Virus record (IMG/VR): IMGVR_UViG_3300010885_020426
Coordinates: 1-31,008 of that record
Length of the DNA stretch: 31,008 bases
DNA from: a virus
Direction: 5' to 3' (one strand)
This document shows, piece by piece, positions 16,049-23,105 of the stretch (its first letter is position 1; each line of letters opens with the position of its first letter). The notes under the pieces were generated by a model. That model saw only the letters and a program-made list of their open reading frames with translations. It did no database searches and was not told where the DNA came from. Made by a program: the position numbers and the translations under genes.

Positions 16049-18157
16049 ATGACAACTCAACAATTATATCAGAAAACCATTAACGAAGAAATGTCTTCTT
16101 CAGACTTTTTATGGAACGTGAGAAGAAATCCCCAATATTACAATATTATAAATGGATTGATGTCTTTTGAAGATACTGTCAACGTATTAAAGGGAAGAGG
16201 TCACATATGGGAAAATAATGAGGATAGTGCGGTAAAGCCTTTTAACATGATAGGCGTTATGAGGACTTTAAATGAAGCTAAAAAGCCTAAAAAAGAGCCT
16301 AAGTTGACTGCTGACATGGTAAACTACTATGAGTTTACTAAAGGCTGGAAGAAGGAATTAGAAAAAACTGATGATTTAGATAAAGCAAAAGAAAAGGCTA
16401 TAGCAAATATTGCTAAAGATCCAAATTACTACACTAGGCTTGAAATGCAAGCATATCAAAAAAGTAAAAACAAAAAAGAACCCAAAAATTTACCAATTGA
16501 TATCAGCAAGAAAAATGCTAATTACAAGGATGATGCTAATCAAATGCAAAAACTTGATAAAACAAAACCTAAATCTAATGTGGATGATAGCTTAGCTAAA
16601 AAAGAAAAAGCTAAATCAAAATCTGCAGGTTTAAAAAGTATGAAAGGTGGGTATCCTCAGATGAAAAAAATAAATGAGGACGCTGACTCAGATTATCAAT
16701 TTAATAAAAATCAAGAAAAAAGATTAAAAAATATTAAAACGGGTAACGTATATAATCCTGCTAGTCAATATACTCCTGAAGAAATAAAAAAAAGAGCAGA
16801 AGAAAGAGAGAAATTGGAGAAAAATAGAGAACAATCAAAAAAAGATAAACAAAATAAAGAACAAAAAAAGGAAGAAAGAAAGAGAAATATAGTAATACCT
16901 AAAAAAATTAGTGATCTTCCGTCTGGTTATAAAATAGAAGTTGAGTTATACTATCCTCTTAGGGCGACTAGAAATGTGTTTGATCCCAAAACAAAAGAAA
17001 CTAAAGTAGAAGAGAAGTTAATAGTTGTACCTAAAAATAGAATAGATACAACTGGAGAATATAAAGGATTACCTGATACTGATAGTGAAAAAGTTAGTCC
17101 AAGTACTGGAAGGTGGCGTAAAAAAATGCTTACAAAGGAACAAATAATTGATTTTCATAAAAATTCCCAAAAAGAACAAATAGATATAGATCAAAATCCT
17201 TTGTATAATGTTGTAAAAGTATCTACTAATTGGAGAAATGTACCACTAAATCCAAAAAATCCTGATATAACCTACATACCACCTACGCCCACTAGTTGGA
17301 AGGATTCAACAACAAAACAAAAAGTTTTTTCTAATGAGCCTGCTAATGAACCTGCGGCTTCAACTGCAAAAAAATACTATGTTAAAGATACACAATTAAG
17401 TAAAATTAAAACATTTGATACTAAAAAAGAAGCCATTAACTACGCAAAAGAAGAGAATAAAAACAATAATACAAAAGATCGTTTTAAAGTAATGGATAAA
17501 TCTAGTCTTACTAATCCATCAAAAAAACAATCAAATGTAGAACAACCAAGTACTTCAGCAAATCGAGAAATTTATACAAGTGATGTTTCTGTTGATAAAA
17601 TAGATGTCGATAAATATAAATATTTTGTTGTTGATTTTAAACTTAGGACAGTAAGGGGATATGATGACGAAGAGTATGCTAAAAAAACTGCTAGATTAAG
17701 TGGGGATGAGTTTATGGATAAAAATCAATTTATAAATTATAAAAATCCAAAAACTGAACCAACTGTTACTAGTAAAGAAGATAGTAATGATGAAAAACTT
17801 AAAGATTATAGTTCTCCTAAATATAAGTATTTTGTAGTAAATACTAAATTAAAGGAAACTGAGGGATTTGAAAATAAAGAAGACGCTTTAAAGTATCTAA
17901 AATCTGTTACTATTAAAAAAATTGGTGGTTTAAATGAGCCTACAGATAATGCATCGGATTTTAAATACATGGATAAAAAACAATATCTTGATTGGAATGA
18001 GAGAAGGATGAGGGAGTTAAAATTAAAACAAGATTACCAAAGAAAGAAAGGCCTACTAGAATCAATAATAAGAAAAAAAGTAAAAAGATTATTACAAGAA
18101 AACGAAATAGGTAAATATATAGGAGTTGAAGGACCTGACGTAAAAAAAAAAGACTAA
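16049..18157 (+). CDS. Lysine-rich head-module protein with three C-terminal repeats
   Basis: A 702-residue, very Lys/Glu-rich protein of unknown function. The N-terminus (MTTQQLYQKTINEE) resembles a leader, and a second (L/I)-x-E|A match is at 74-77 (TLNEAKK). Residues about 150-290 are low-complexity and probably coiled coil (EEREKLEKNREQSKKDKQNK). A folded region follows at about 295-400 (KISDLPSGYKIEVELYYPLR). Three copies of a domain of about 55 residues lie near 440-495, 520-570 and 589-645 (KKYYVKDTQL, KYKYFVVDFKLR, KYKYFVVNTKLKETEGF, each ending in a MDKxxx segment). The C-terminus is an amphipathic basic helix. Charge and position before the protease suggest a prohead core component. 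The start could be 16049 or 16091. Confidence 0.6.
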   Translation: MTTQQLYQKTINEEMSSSDFLWNVRRNPQYYNIINGLMSFEDTVNVLKGRGHIWENNEDSAVKPFNMIGVMRTLNEAKKPKKEPKLTADMVNYYEFTKGWKKELEKTDDLDKAKEKAIANIAKDPNYYTRLEMQAYQKSKNKKEPKNLPIDISKKNANYKDDANQMQKLDKTKPKSNVDDSLAKKEKAKSKSAGLKSMKGGYPQMKKINEDADSDYQFNKNQEKRLKNIKTGNVYNPASQYTPEEIKKRAEEREKLEKNREQSKKDKQNKEQKKEERKRNIVIPKKISDLPSGYKIEVELYYPLRATRNVFDPKTKETKVEEKLIVVPKNRIDTTGEYKGLPDTDSEKVSPSTGRWRKKMLTKEQIIDFHKNSQKEQIDIDQNPLYNVVKVSTNWRNVPLNPKNPDITYIPPTPTSWKDSTTKQKVFSNEPANEPAASTAKKYYVKDTQLSKIKTFDTKKEAINYAKEENKNNNTKDRFKVMDKSSLTNPSKKQSNVEQPSTSANREIYTSDVSVDKIDVDKYKYFVVDFKLRTVRGYDDEEYAKKTARLSGDEFMDKNQFINYKNPKTEPTVTSKEDSNDEKLKDYSSPKYKYFVVNTKLKETEGFENKEDALKYLKSVTIKKIGGLNEPTDNASDFKYMDKKQYLDWNERRMRELKLKQDYQRKKGLLESIIRKKVKRLLQENEIGKYIGVEGPDVKKKD

Positions 18158-18165
18158 ATGATTTC

Positions 18166-18456
18166 ATGAAGAGGTACATATGGGGATTCAATGATAACGA
18201 TGATCCATATCAAAAAAGCATGGGGGTAGAAACCAATAACATAGTATCTCAATTCATAACTGAACTTGGTCCCGAAGGCATTAAAATCTTCAACAGCTAT
18301 GCTCCAAAGGGTTACGAAATAAAAAGTGTAGATGATTTACAGCATTATCCTACTGACGCCAAAGGAGGATATCCTCAAGCTACTATGTTCAATCCTGATA
18401 AATTAACTTCAAGAAGCGGCAGAGTAGCTGAAAATAGTAAAAAAATAAAAAAATGA
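18166..18456 (+). CDS. Small conserved protein upstream of the prohead protease
   Basis: A 96-residue protein I do not recognise. It has a mixed composition with an aromatic start (MKRYIWGFNDNDDPY), a central ELGPEGIKIFNSYAPKGYEI and a basic tail (SRSGRVAENSKKIKK). The stop overlaps the protease start (ATGA at 18453-18456), so the two are probably translationally coupled and the protein may work with the protease or be packaged with it. Another ATG at 18158 opens only a three-codon frame and was rejected. Confidence 0.55.
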   Translation: MKRYIWGFNDNDDPYQKSMGVETNNIVSQFITELGPEGIKIFNSYAPKGYEIKSVDDLQHYPTDAKGGYPQATMFNPDKLTSRSGRVAENSKKIKK

Positions 18457-19547
18457 GATTATTATCAGAATACTACGAAGTAAGTTTAAATCAGATACAA
18501 CTGACAGAAGCTGTTAACTCAGCTCCTGGCAGCCCTATAATGTTAAGAGGCATAATAATACAGAGAGCTGATGCTAAAAACAGAAATGGTAGAATATACC
18601 CAAAAGATGTACTTAAAAGAGAAATAGATAAGTATATTGAGAACATGGTTGATATGAATAGAGCATTGGGCGAATTAGACCATTGTTTTGTAGAAAACAA
18701 CTTTGATGTACTTACAGAAAGTGGGTGGAAATCCTTTAACGATGTTATTGAAGGAGAGAATGTTCTATCTTATAACATCAAAAACGGTGCTTTAGAGTAC
18801 AAACCTGTTTTAAAAAAGATAGAATCTACATACTCAGGAGATTCTTATTCTATAAAAGCTAGGAATATAAATACTCAAGTTACTGAAAATCACAAATTTA
18901 TATTAGAAGATAGGTATGGAAATAAAGAGTTTCATACTATTAAAGAAATATTTGAAAATAGAGTAAAATATAATAAATCTAAAATAATAAAAATACAAGA
19001 AGATAATTCAAATATAGATGAGTTGTCTGAAATATATGTTGATGATGACATGCAAATAGAAAAGCTACACCACGAAGGAAACATCTATTGTTTGGAAGTA
19101 AAAGATAATAACTCTTTTTATGTCAGACAGAATGATAAATGTTTTATCACAGGTAATTCAGCAGAATCCGTAGTAAACTTAAAAAACGTATCACACAACA
19201 TAAAAAGCATCTATTGGAAAGGAAATGATGTGGTAGCAGATCTAGAAATACTAGATGCTCCCGAATTCCCCGCAGGCAGAATAGCCGCAGGCCTACTAAG
19301 AAGAAAGATTCCAGTAGGGATAAGCTCAAGAGGAATGGGAAGTGTGGATGAAGCTAAAGACGGAACAGTAACAGTAAATGATGACTTTAATCTACTAACA
19401 TTTGACTTAGTATCATTTGAAAGTACTCAAGGAGCAAACATGTATTTACAAGAAGGAAAGACAATATCTAACGATAAAAATTCTAAAATTGACAGCATAT
19501 TAAAAGAACTAATATGCATAAATGCAGGGTACTGTCCTTGTGATTAA
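18453..19547 (+). CDS. Prohead maturation protease (T4 gp21-like) interrupted by a mini-intein
   Basis: This serine protease cleaves scaffold, core and capsid proteins during head maturation. The precursor is 364 residues, or 206 after removal of the intein (78-235), close to T4 gp21 (212). The N-extein carries RADAKNRNGRIYPKDVL and ends in ALGELDH, whose His77 is the predicted catalytic histidine. The C-extein begins SAESVVNLKNVSHNIKSIYW and contains VGISSRGMGSV (288-297) with the probable catalytic serine. The N-terminus has LTE before Ala20, a likely self-cleavage site. The C-terminus is unusually Cys-rich (LICINAGYCPCD). A terminator follows 15 bases after the stop. Confidence 0.93.
   Translation: MRLLSEYYEVSLNQIQLTEAVNSAPGSPIMLRGIIIQRADAKNRNGRIYPKDVLKREIDKYIENMVDMNRALGELDHCFVENNFDVLTESGWKSFNDVIEGENVLSYNIKNGALEYKPVLKKIESTYSGDSYSIKARNINTQVTENHKFILEDRYGNKEFHTIKEIFENRVKYNKSKIIKIQEDNSNIDELSEIYVDDDMQIEKLHHEGNIYCLEVKDNNSFYVRQNDKCFITGNSAESVVNLKNVSHNIKSIYWKGNDVVADLEILDAPEFPAGRIAAGLLRRKIPVGISSRGMGSVDEAKDGTVTVNDDFNLLTFDLVSFESTQGANMYLQEGKTISNDKNSKIDSILKELICINAGYCPCD
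18684..19157 (+). mobile_element. Mini-intein in the protease active site
   Basis: A 158-residue insertion starting with Cys78 (CFVENNFDVLTESGWKSF, block A), containing TxxH of block B (Thr-Glu-Asn-His in VTENHKFIL) and ending YCLEVKDNNSFYVR, then CFITGN before Ser236 (blocks F and G). It has splicing blocks at both ends but no room for, or trace of, an endonuclease. The penultimate residue is Gly instead of His. Joining the flanks gives GELDH-SAESVVNLKNVSH, the uninterrupted prohead-protease motif. Loss of the endonuclease means it can no longer home by itself. Confidence 0.92.
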
Positions 19548-19562
19548 AAAAATTTATTATTT

Positions 19563-19586
19563 AATGCTAAAAAATTTAGCATTTTT
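19563..19586 (+). terminator. Rho-independent terminator after the protease gene
   Basis: A perfect 9-bp stem (AATGCTAAA with TTTAGCATT, loop AAA) is followed directly by T-rich sequence. It lies 15 bases after the protease stop and 11 bases before the next promoter motif. Confidence 0.75.
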
Positions 19587-19597
19587 AATAGTTTATG

Positions 19598-19605
19598 ATA
19601 TTTAT
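19598..19605 (+). promoter_or_regulatory. ATATTTAT late-promoter candidate for scaffold and capsid genes
   Basis: An exact ATATTTAT directly follows a terminator and precedes the scaffold gene by 126 bases. Being between a terminator and two highly expressed structural genes, this copy has the strongest contextual support as a promoter. Confidence 0.55.
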
Positions 19606-19731
19606 TGTTATAATACAAATTAATGTATTATTTTTTACTGCACTGAATACTCTTTCTCTATAAAGAGTCGCATAATAAAAAACCACAATTATTCCTAAAA
19701 TAGGGATACAATCAAAAAACAAAATTTTAAA
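19606..19731 (+). promoter_or_regulatory. Structured 5' leader of the scaffold-capsid unit
   Basis: This is the longest clearly non-coding leader in the window. It contains a perfect 7-bp hairpin at 19649-19668 (ACTCTTT with AAAGAGT) and a smaller 6-bp hairpin with one G-T pair at 19692-19706 (TTCCTA with TAGGGA). The last bases before the ATG are A-rich. The hairpins may stabilise the abundant message or adjust translation; this is inferred. Confidence 0.45.
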
Positions 19732-20766
19732 ATGAACTCAAACTTGTTAAAAGAAGCAATTGCTGATGCAGATGCTATCAAAAAATTAGCCATTGAAAAT
19801 GCAAAGGCATCGTTAAATGAAGCTTTCGATTCTAAAATCAAATCTATGTTAGCTGCTAGATTAAACGAAGAAGCAGACGACGAAATGGAAGAAGGCGATG
19901 AAGACACTATGGAAGAAGCTCGTAGAAAAAAAGCTCCTGTTGAAGACGACGAAGACGACATAGAAGACGAAGCTCCTAGAGAAACTAAAAAAGCTCCTAT
20001 TGAAGACGACGAAGAAGAAGATGAAACAGACGAAGCTTATGACATTGACGAAATCTTAGCCGAAATGGAAGATTATGATAAAATGGAAGAAAACGAAGAA
20101 GATGACACAATGGACGAAGGTTCTTACGAAGAGCAAGACGAGAACTACGATGAGATGGACGAAGAAGTAAATTGGTATCGTAGAAAAAAAGGATTAGATG
20201 AAGCAGAAGAAGATGGAGAAGATGGTGAAGATGATGAAAAGCATGTAGACGAAGAACTTGATCTTGAAGCATTGATTCGTGAAATGGAAGGCGATGATGA
20301 TAAATTACACGAAGAAGATGAAACAGACGAAGAAGAAGAAAACAAATATAAAGCTCCCAAAGGCAAAGGCAAAAATGCTGAAATGGAAGAAATGAAAGAA
20401 GAGCTTTATGAAAATAGAAGACAAGTTAAAAAACTAATTCAAAAAGTTCAAGAATCTAATCTAATCAACGCAAAACTTCTCTATCTAAACAAAGTTCTAC
20501 GTAACCACAATCTTAACGAACAACAAAAAATTAAAGTTATAACTGCTTTTGACAGAGCAACAACTGCTAAAGAAGCTAAAATCGTATTTGAATCTTTGAA
20601 CGAAGCTTTCTCTGTAAAAATTGAAAGAAGAAAAAATGGTTTAAAAGAATCTTTTGGATTTGCATCTAAGGCAGCAGGAACATCTACTAAGCGTGAAATC
20701 ATTACTGAAGTAGATAGTCAAGTTTCAAGATGGCAAAAATTAGCCGGAATAAACAGGTATTTGTAA
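19732..20766 (+). CDS. Prohead core scaffold protein (T4 gp22-like)
   Basis: A 344-residue, extremely acidic protein placed directly before the capsid gene, as gene 22 is before 23 in T4. Residues 1-46 are helical (LLKEAIADADAIKKLAIENA). About 47-215 is dominated by Glu and Asp. About 215-300 is a probable coiled coil (ENRRQVKKLIQKVQESNLIN), and the C-terminus is basic and ends RWQKLAGINRYL. Several (L/I)-x-E|A matches (SLNEAF at 28-31 and again near 290) would let the protease degrade it. Function is assigned by gene order, charge and coiled coil. Arginine codons shift towards CGT here, as in the capsid gene. Confidence 0.85.
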   Translation: MNSNLLKEAIADADAIKKLAIENAKASLNEAFDSKIKSMLAARLNEEADDEMEEGDEDTMEEARRKKAPVEDDEDDIEDEAPRETKKAPIEDDEEEDETDEAYDIDEILAEMEDYDKMEENEEDDTMDEGSYEEQDENYDEMDEEVNWYRRKKGLDEAEEDGEDGEDDEKHVDEELDLEALIREMEGDDDKLHEEDETDEEEENKYKAPKGKGKNAEMEEMKEELYENRRQVKKLIQKVQESNLINAKLLYLNKVLRNHNLNEQQKIKVITAFDRATTAKEAKIVFESLNEAFSVKIERRKNGLKESFGFASKAAGTSTKREIITEVDSQVSRWQKLAGINRYL

Positions 20767-20787
20767 AAAAAATAAAAAAACAAAAAA

Positions 20788-22425
20788 ATGAACGTACAAC
20801 AATTATTGGAATCATCCAATCCACACACTTCAATTATGAACGAGGCCAAGCGTCTTGTTAAGAAATGGAGTAAAACCGGATTGTTAGAAGGTAGGGATCT
20901 TGAAGCCAATCCTTACGGAAAAGAAACTATGGCTCTTATTTTAGAGAACCAAGCAAAACAACTATTAGTAGAACAGTCACAGACTGGTACTGGTGCTTCT
21001 TTTACTGCAGGTCAAGGTGAGCAGTGGTCAGGCGTAGCTTTACCATTGATTCGTAAAATCTTCGCTGATATCTCAGCTAAAGAATTCGTAAGCGTACAAC
21101 CAATGACTCTTCCTGCAGGATTGGTATTCTTCCTTGAGTTTAAATATGGTACTAACGTTCCTGGTGCTACTTCTTCAAACAGATTTACTGTAGGAGATAG
21201 CATGTATGGTACAACTAACGTTAAAGACGTTAACCCTTTCGGTGGCCTTTATGGTGCTGGTAGATTTGGTTTTTCAATCAATGATGCTTCTGCATCTTTA
21301 CAGTACACCGCTACTACAGCATCTGCTGCTGATGTAAACTTTAATACTTTGTATAGTGCATCTGTTGCATCAACTACTAGTACTGTACGTAGATTGACTT
21401 TTGCTAGTGCTTCTACTACTGCATCTGCTATGGACACTAACGGTGTACGTGCTTTTGTATTATCAGGTAGTGGTATTACTGAAACTAACTTGTTAGCTGA
21501 GTTTACTACTTTCAATCCTATCAACGGAACTTTGACTATGATTGTTAGCGGTTCTGCAATTGGAGCAACTGGATTTGCTAACCTATTCTATCAAAAACAA
21601 CCTGCTGACAACAGCCGTGGTGATTTTGAAGATACTACAACTACTCCTTTGACTGGTTCTAATTCAATCCCTGAAATTAACGTAGAATTACGTTCTGAAG
21701 GTGTTATTGCTAAGACTAGAAAATTGAAAGCAAAATGGACTCCGGAATTTAGCCAAGACCTTAATGCTTATCAGTCTTTGGATGCTGAAGCTGAATTAAC
21801 TTCAACTTTGTCTGAATACATTTCTTTGGAAATTGATTTGGAATTGATTGACATGGTACTTCAGAATGCAAACACTACTGATTACTGGTCTGCTAAAAAT
21901 AACAACTTTTACGATAGACCAAGTGGAACTTGGACTGTAAACGCAGTTGCTAGTGGTGGTTACTATAACACACAGGGTCAGTGGTTCGCTACTTTAGGTA
22001 CTAAGATCCAAAGTGTTTCTCGTACTATCCACAAGAAAACAATGCGTGGTCAAGCAAACGTTTTGATGTGTTCTCCTGATATCGCTACAATTATCGAGTC
22101 TATCCCTGGATACGCTGCTGATACTGATGGTAGCAAGCAAGAGTTCGCAATGGGATCTCACAAAGCAGGTCAATTGAATAGCCGTTACAAAGTGTTTGTT
22201 AACCCATACATGCAAGAAAACGCTATCTTGATGGCTTATAAAGGATCACAGTTCTTAGAAACAGGTGCTGCATTCTGTCCTTATATTCCTCTTATCATGA
22301 CTCCTTTATTGTACGATCCTGAAACGTTCACCCCACGTAAAGGATTGCTCACGAGGTACGCAAAGAAGATGCTAAGAAGTGAATTTTTTGGTAAAGTATT
22401 AGTAGCTGACTTAGGCTCTATCTAA
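20788..22425 (+). CDS. Major capsid protein (T4 gp23-like)
   Basis: A 545-residue HK97-fold capsid precursor. The N-terminal delta region (1-62) contains KKWSKTGLLEGRDLEANPYG, reminiscent of the KPLLEGEG segment of T4 gp23, and LVE before Gln63, near the position of the T4 cleavage (Glu65). The shell domain includes VSVQPMTLPAGLVFFLEFKY (VQPM is shared with T4), KAKWTPEFSQDLNAYQSLDA, YISLEIDLELIDMVL and the C-terminal LLTRYAKKMLRSEFFGKVLV. Residues about 165-285 form a Ser/Thr/Ala-rich insertion typical of phage surface domains. Codon use favours CGT, GGT, GCT and C-ending codons, fitting very high expression. A strong terminator follows the stop. Confidence 0.95.
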   Translation: MNVQQLLESSNPHTSIMNEAKRLVKKWSKTGLLEGRDLEANPYGKETMALILENQAKQLLVEQSQTGTGASFTAGQGEQWSGVALPLIRKIFADISAKEFVSVQPMTLPAGLVFFLEFKYGTNVPGATSSNRFTVGDSMYGTTNVKDVNPFGGLYGAGRFGFSINDASASLQYTATTASAADVNFNTLYSASVASTTSTVRRLTFASASTTASAMDTNGVRAFVLSGSGITETNLLAEFTTFNPINGTLTMIVSGSAIGATGFANLFYQKQPADNSRGDFEDTTTTPLTGSNSIPEINVELRSEGVIAKTRKLKAKWTPEFSQDLNAYQSLDAEAELTSTLSEYISLEIDLELIDMVLQNANTTDYWSAKNNNFYDRPSGTWTVNAVASGGYYNTQGQWFATLGTKIQSVSRTIHKKTMRGQANVLMCSPDIATIIESIPGYAADTDGSKQEFAMGSHKAGQLNSRYKVFVNPYMQENAILMAYKGSQFLETGAAFCPYIPLIMTPLLYDPETFTPRKGLLTRYAKKMLRSEFFGKVLVADLGSI

Positions 22426-22444
22426 TTAAATCATCATAAAAAAT

Positions 22445-22477
22445 AAAAAAAGCGAGCGAAATATCTCGCTTTTTTTT
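22445..22477 (+). terminator. Strong Rho-independent terminator after the capsid gene
   Basis: A run of A, then GCGAG, an 8-base loop (22457-22464), CTCGC and a run of T form a stem of about 12 bp with a GC core. It is 20 bases after the capsid stop. The flanking A and T runs could also work on the other strand. Confidence 0.9.
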
Positions 22478-22510
22478 ATGTCTTTTATTTTGTAAAATAA
22501 GGAATTAATT

Positions 22511-23050
22511 ATGATTAAAAATACTAATTGTAGAGAATGTGGAAAAGAATTAGTAAAGAGACAAAAAGTATTTTGTTCTGTTTATTGTAAGCTTAGTAAC
22601 AAAGAATTTTTAGATAAAAGAAATTCTCCAAAAGAAAAACTTGATCCAAATTTAGCTGCAATATGTAAAATAACAGGTAAATACTACAACGACTATAAGA
22701 ACTATTCGGGAGCACTCACTAGACATCTTAGGAACTTCAACATTGAGCTAAAAGACATAAGTGAGTATTTTGATATAGTACCTAACCCTAATGCCTCTAA
22801 ATTGACTTATAATTGCAAATACTGCGATTGGAAAACTACAGATGTTGTAAATAAAACAGGATGCATAACTTCCCACATAGAAGATGTGCATAAAATATCT
22901 ATAGAAAACCATATTAAAAAATACACACAGGATGTAAAATACTTTTTAAAAAATAAATTAATTTTTATTGAATGTCAAATATGCGGTAAAAAATTAAAAA
23001 AATTAACAATAAGCCATTTGAATAAACATAAATTAAACGTAAGTCAATAA
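22511..23050 (+). CDS. Multi-zinc-finger protein of unknown function
   Basis: A 179-residue protein with three candidate zinc sites: Cys7, Cys10, Cys22 and Cys26 (NCRECGKELV and FCSVYC); Cys102, Cys105, His122 and His127 (YNCKYCDWKT and SHIEDVH); and Cys155, Cys158, His169 and His173 (ECQICGKKLK and SHLNKHK). The middle (ICKITGKYYNDYKNYSGALT) recalls zinc-finger segments attached to phage homing endonucleases, but no HNH, GIY-YIG or LAGLIDADG core is visible. It lies between the capsid terminator and the PhoH promoter, with no obvious promoter of its own. DNA or RNA binding is likely; the role is unknown. Confidence 0.65.
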   Translation: MIKNTNCRECGKELVKRQKVFCSVYCKLSNKEFLDKRNSPKEKLDPNLAAICKITGKYYNDYKNYSGALTRHLRNFNIELKDISEYFDIVPNPNASKLTYNCKYCDWKTTDVVNKTGCITSHIEDVHKISIENHIKKYTQDVKYFLKNKLIFIECQICGKKLKKLTISHLNKHKLNVSQ

Positions 23051-23083
23051 ATTAAAATTTGTTATTATCATCAAAGCGATTTG

Positions 23084-23091
23084 ATATTTAT
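23084..23091 (+). promoter_or_regulatory. ATATTTAT late-promoter candidate before phoH
   Basis: An exact ATATTTAT in the 55-base gap before phoH, 14 bases from its ATG. Confidence 0.45.
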
Positions 23092-23105
23092 AATAAATTT
23101 AAAAA

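Noticed and set aside
18158-18169. Short frame starting at ATG 18158
   Set aside because: It ends after three codons and is only the sequence between the stop of the 702-residue protein and the next gene.
19695-20372. Ser-rich and Leu/His-rich minus-strand frames opposite the scaffold gene
   Set aside because: They are the complement of GAA/GAC/GAT-rich codons of the acidic scaffold and are low-complexity shadows.
22511-23050. Free-standing homing endonuclease
   Set aside because: The zinc fingers and location fit, but no HNH, GIY-YIG or LAGLIDADG catalytic motif is visible, so only a zinc-finger protein is called.
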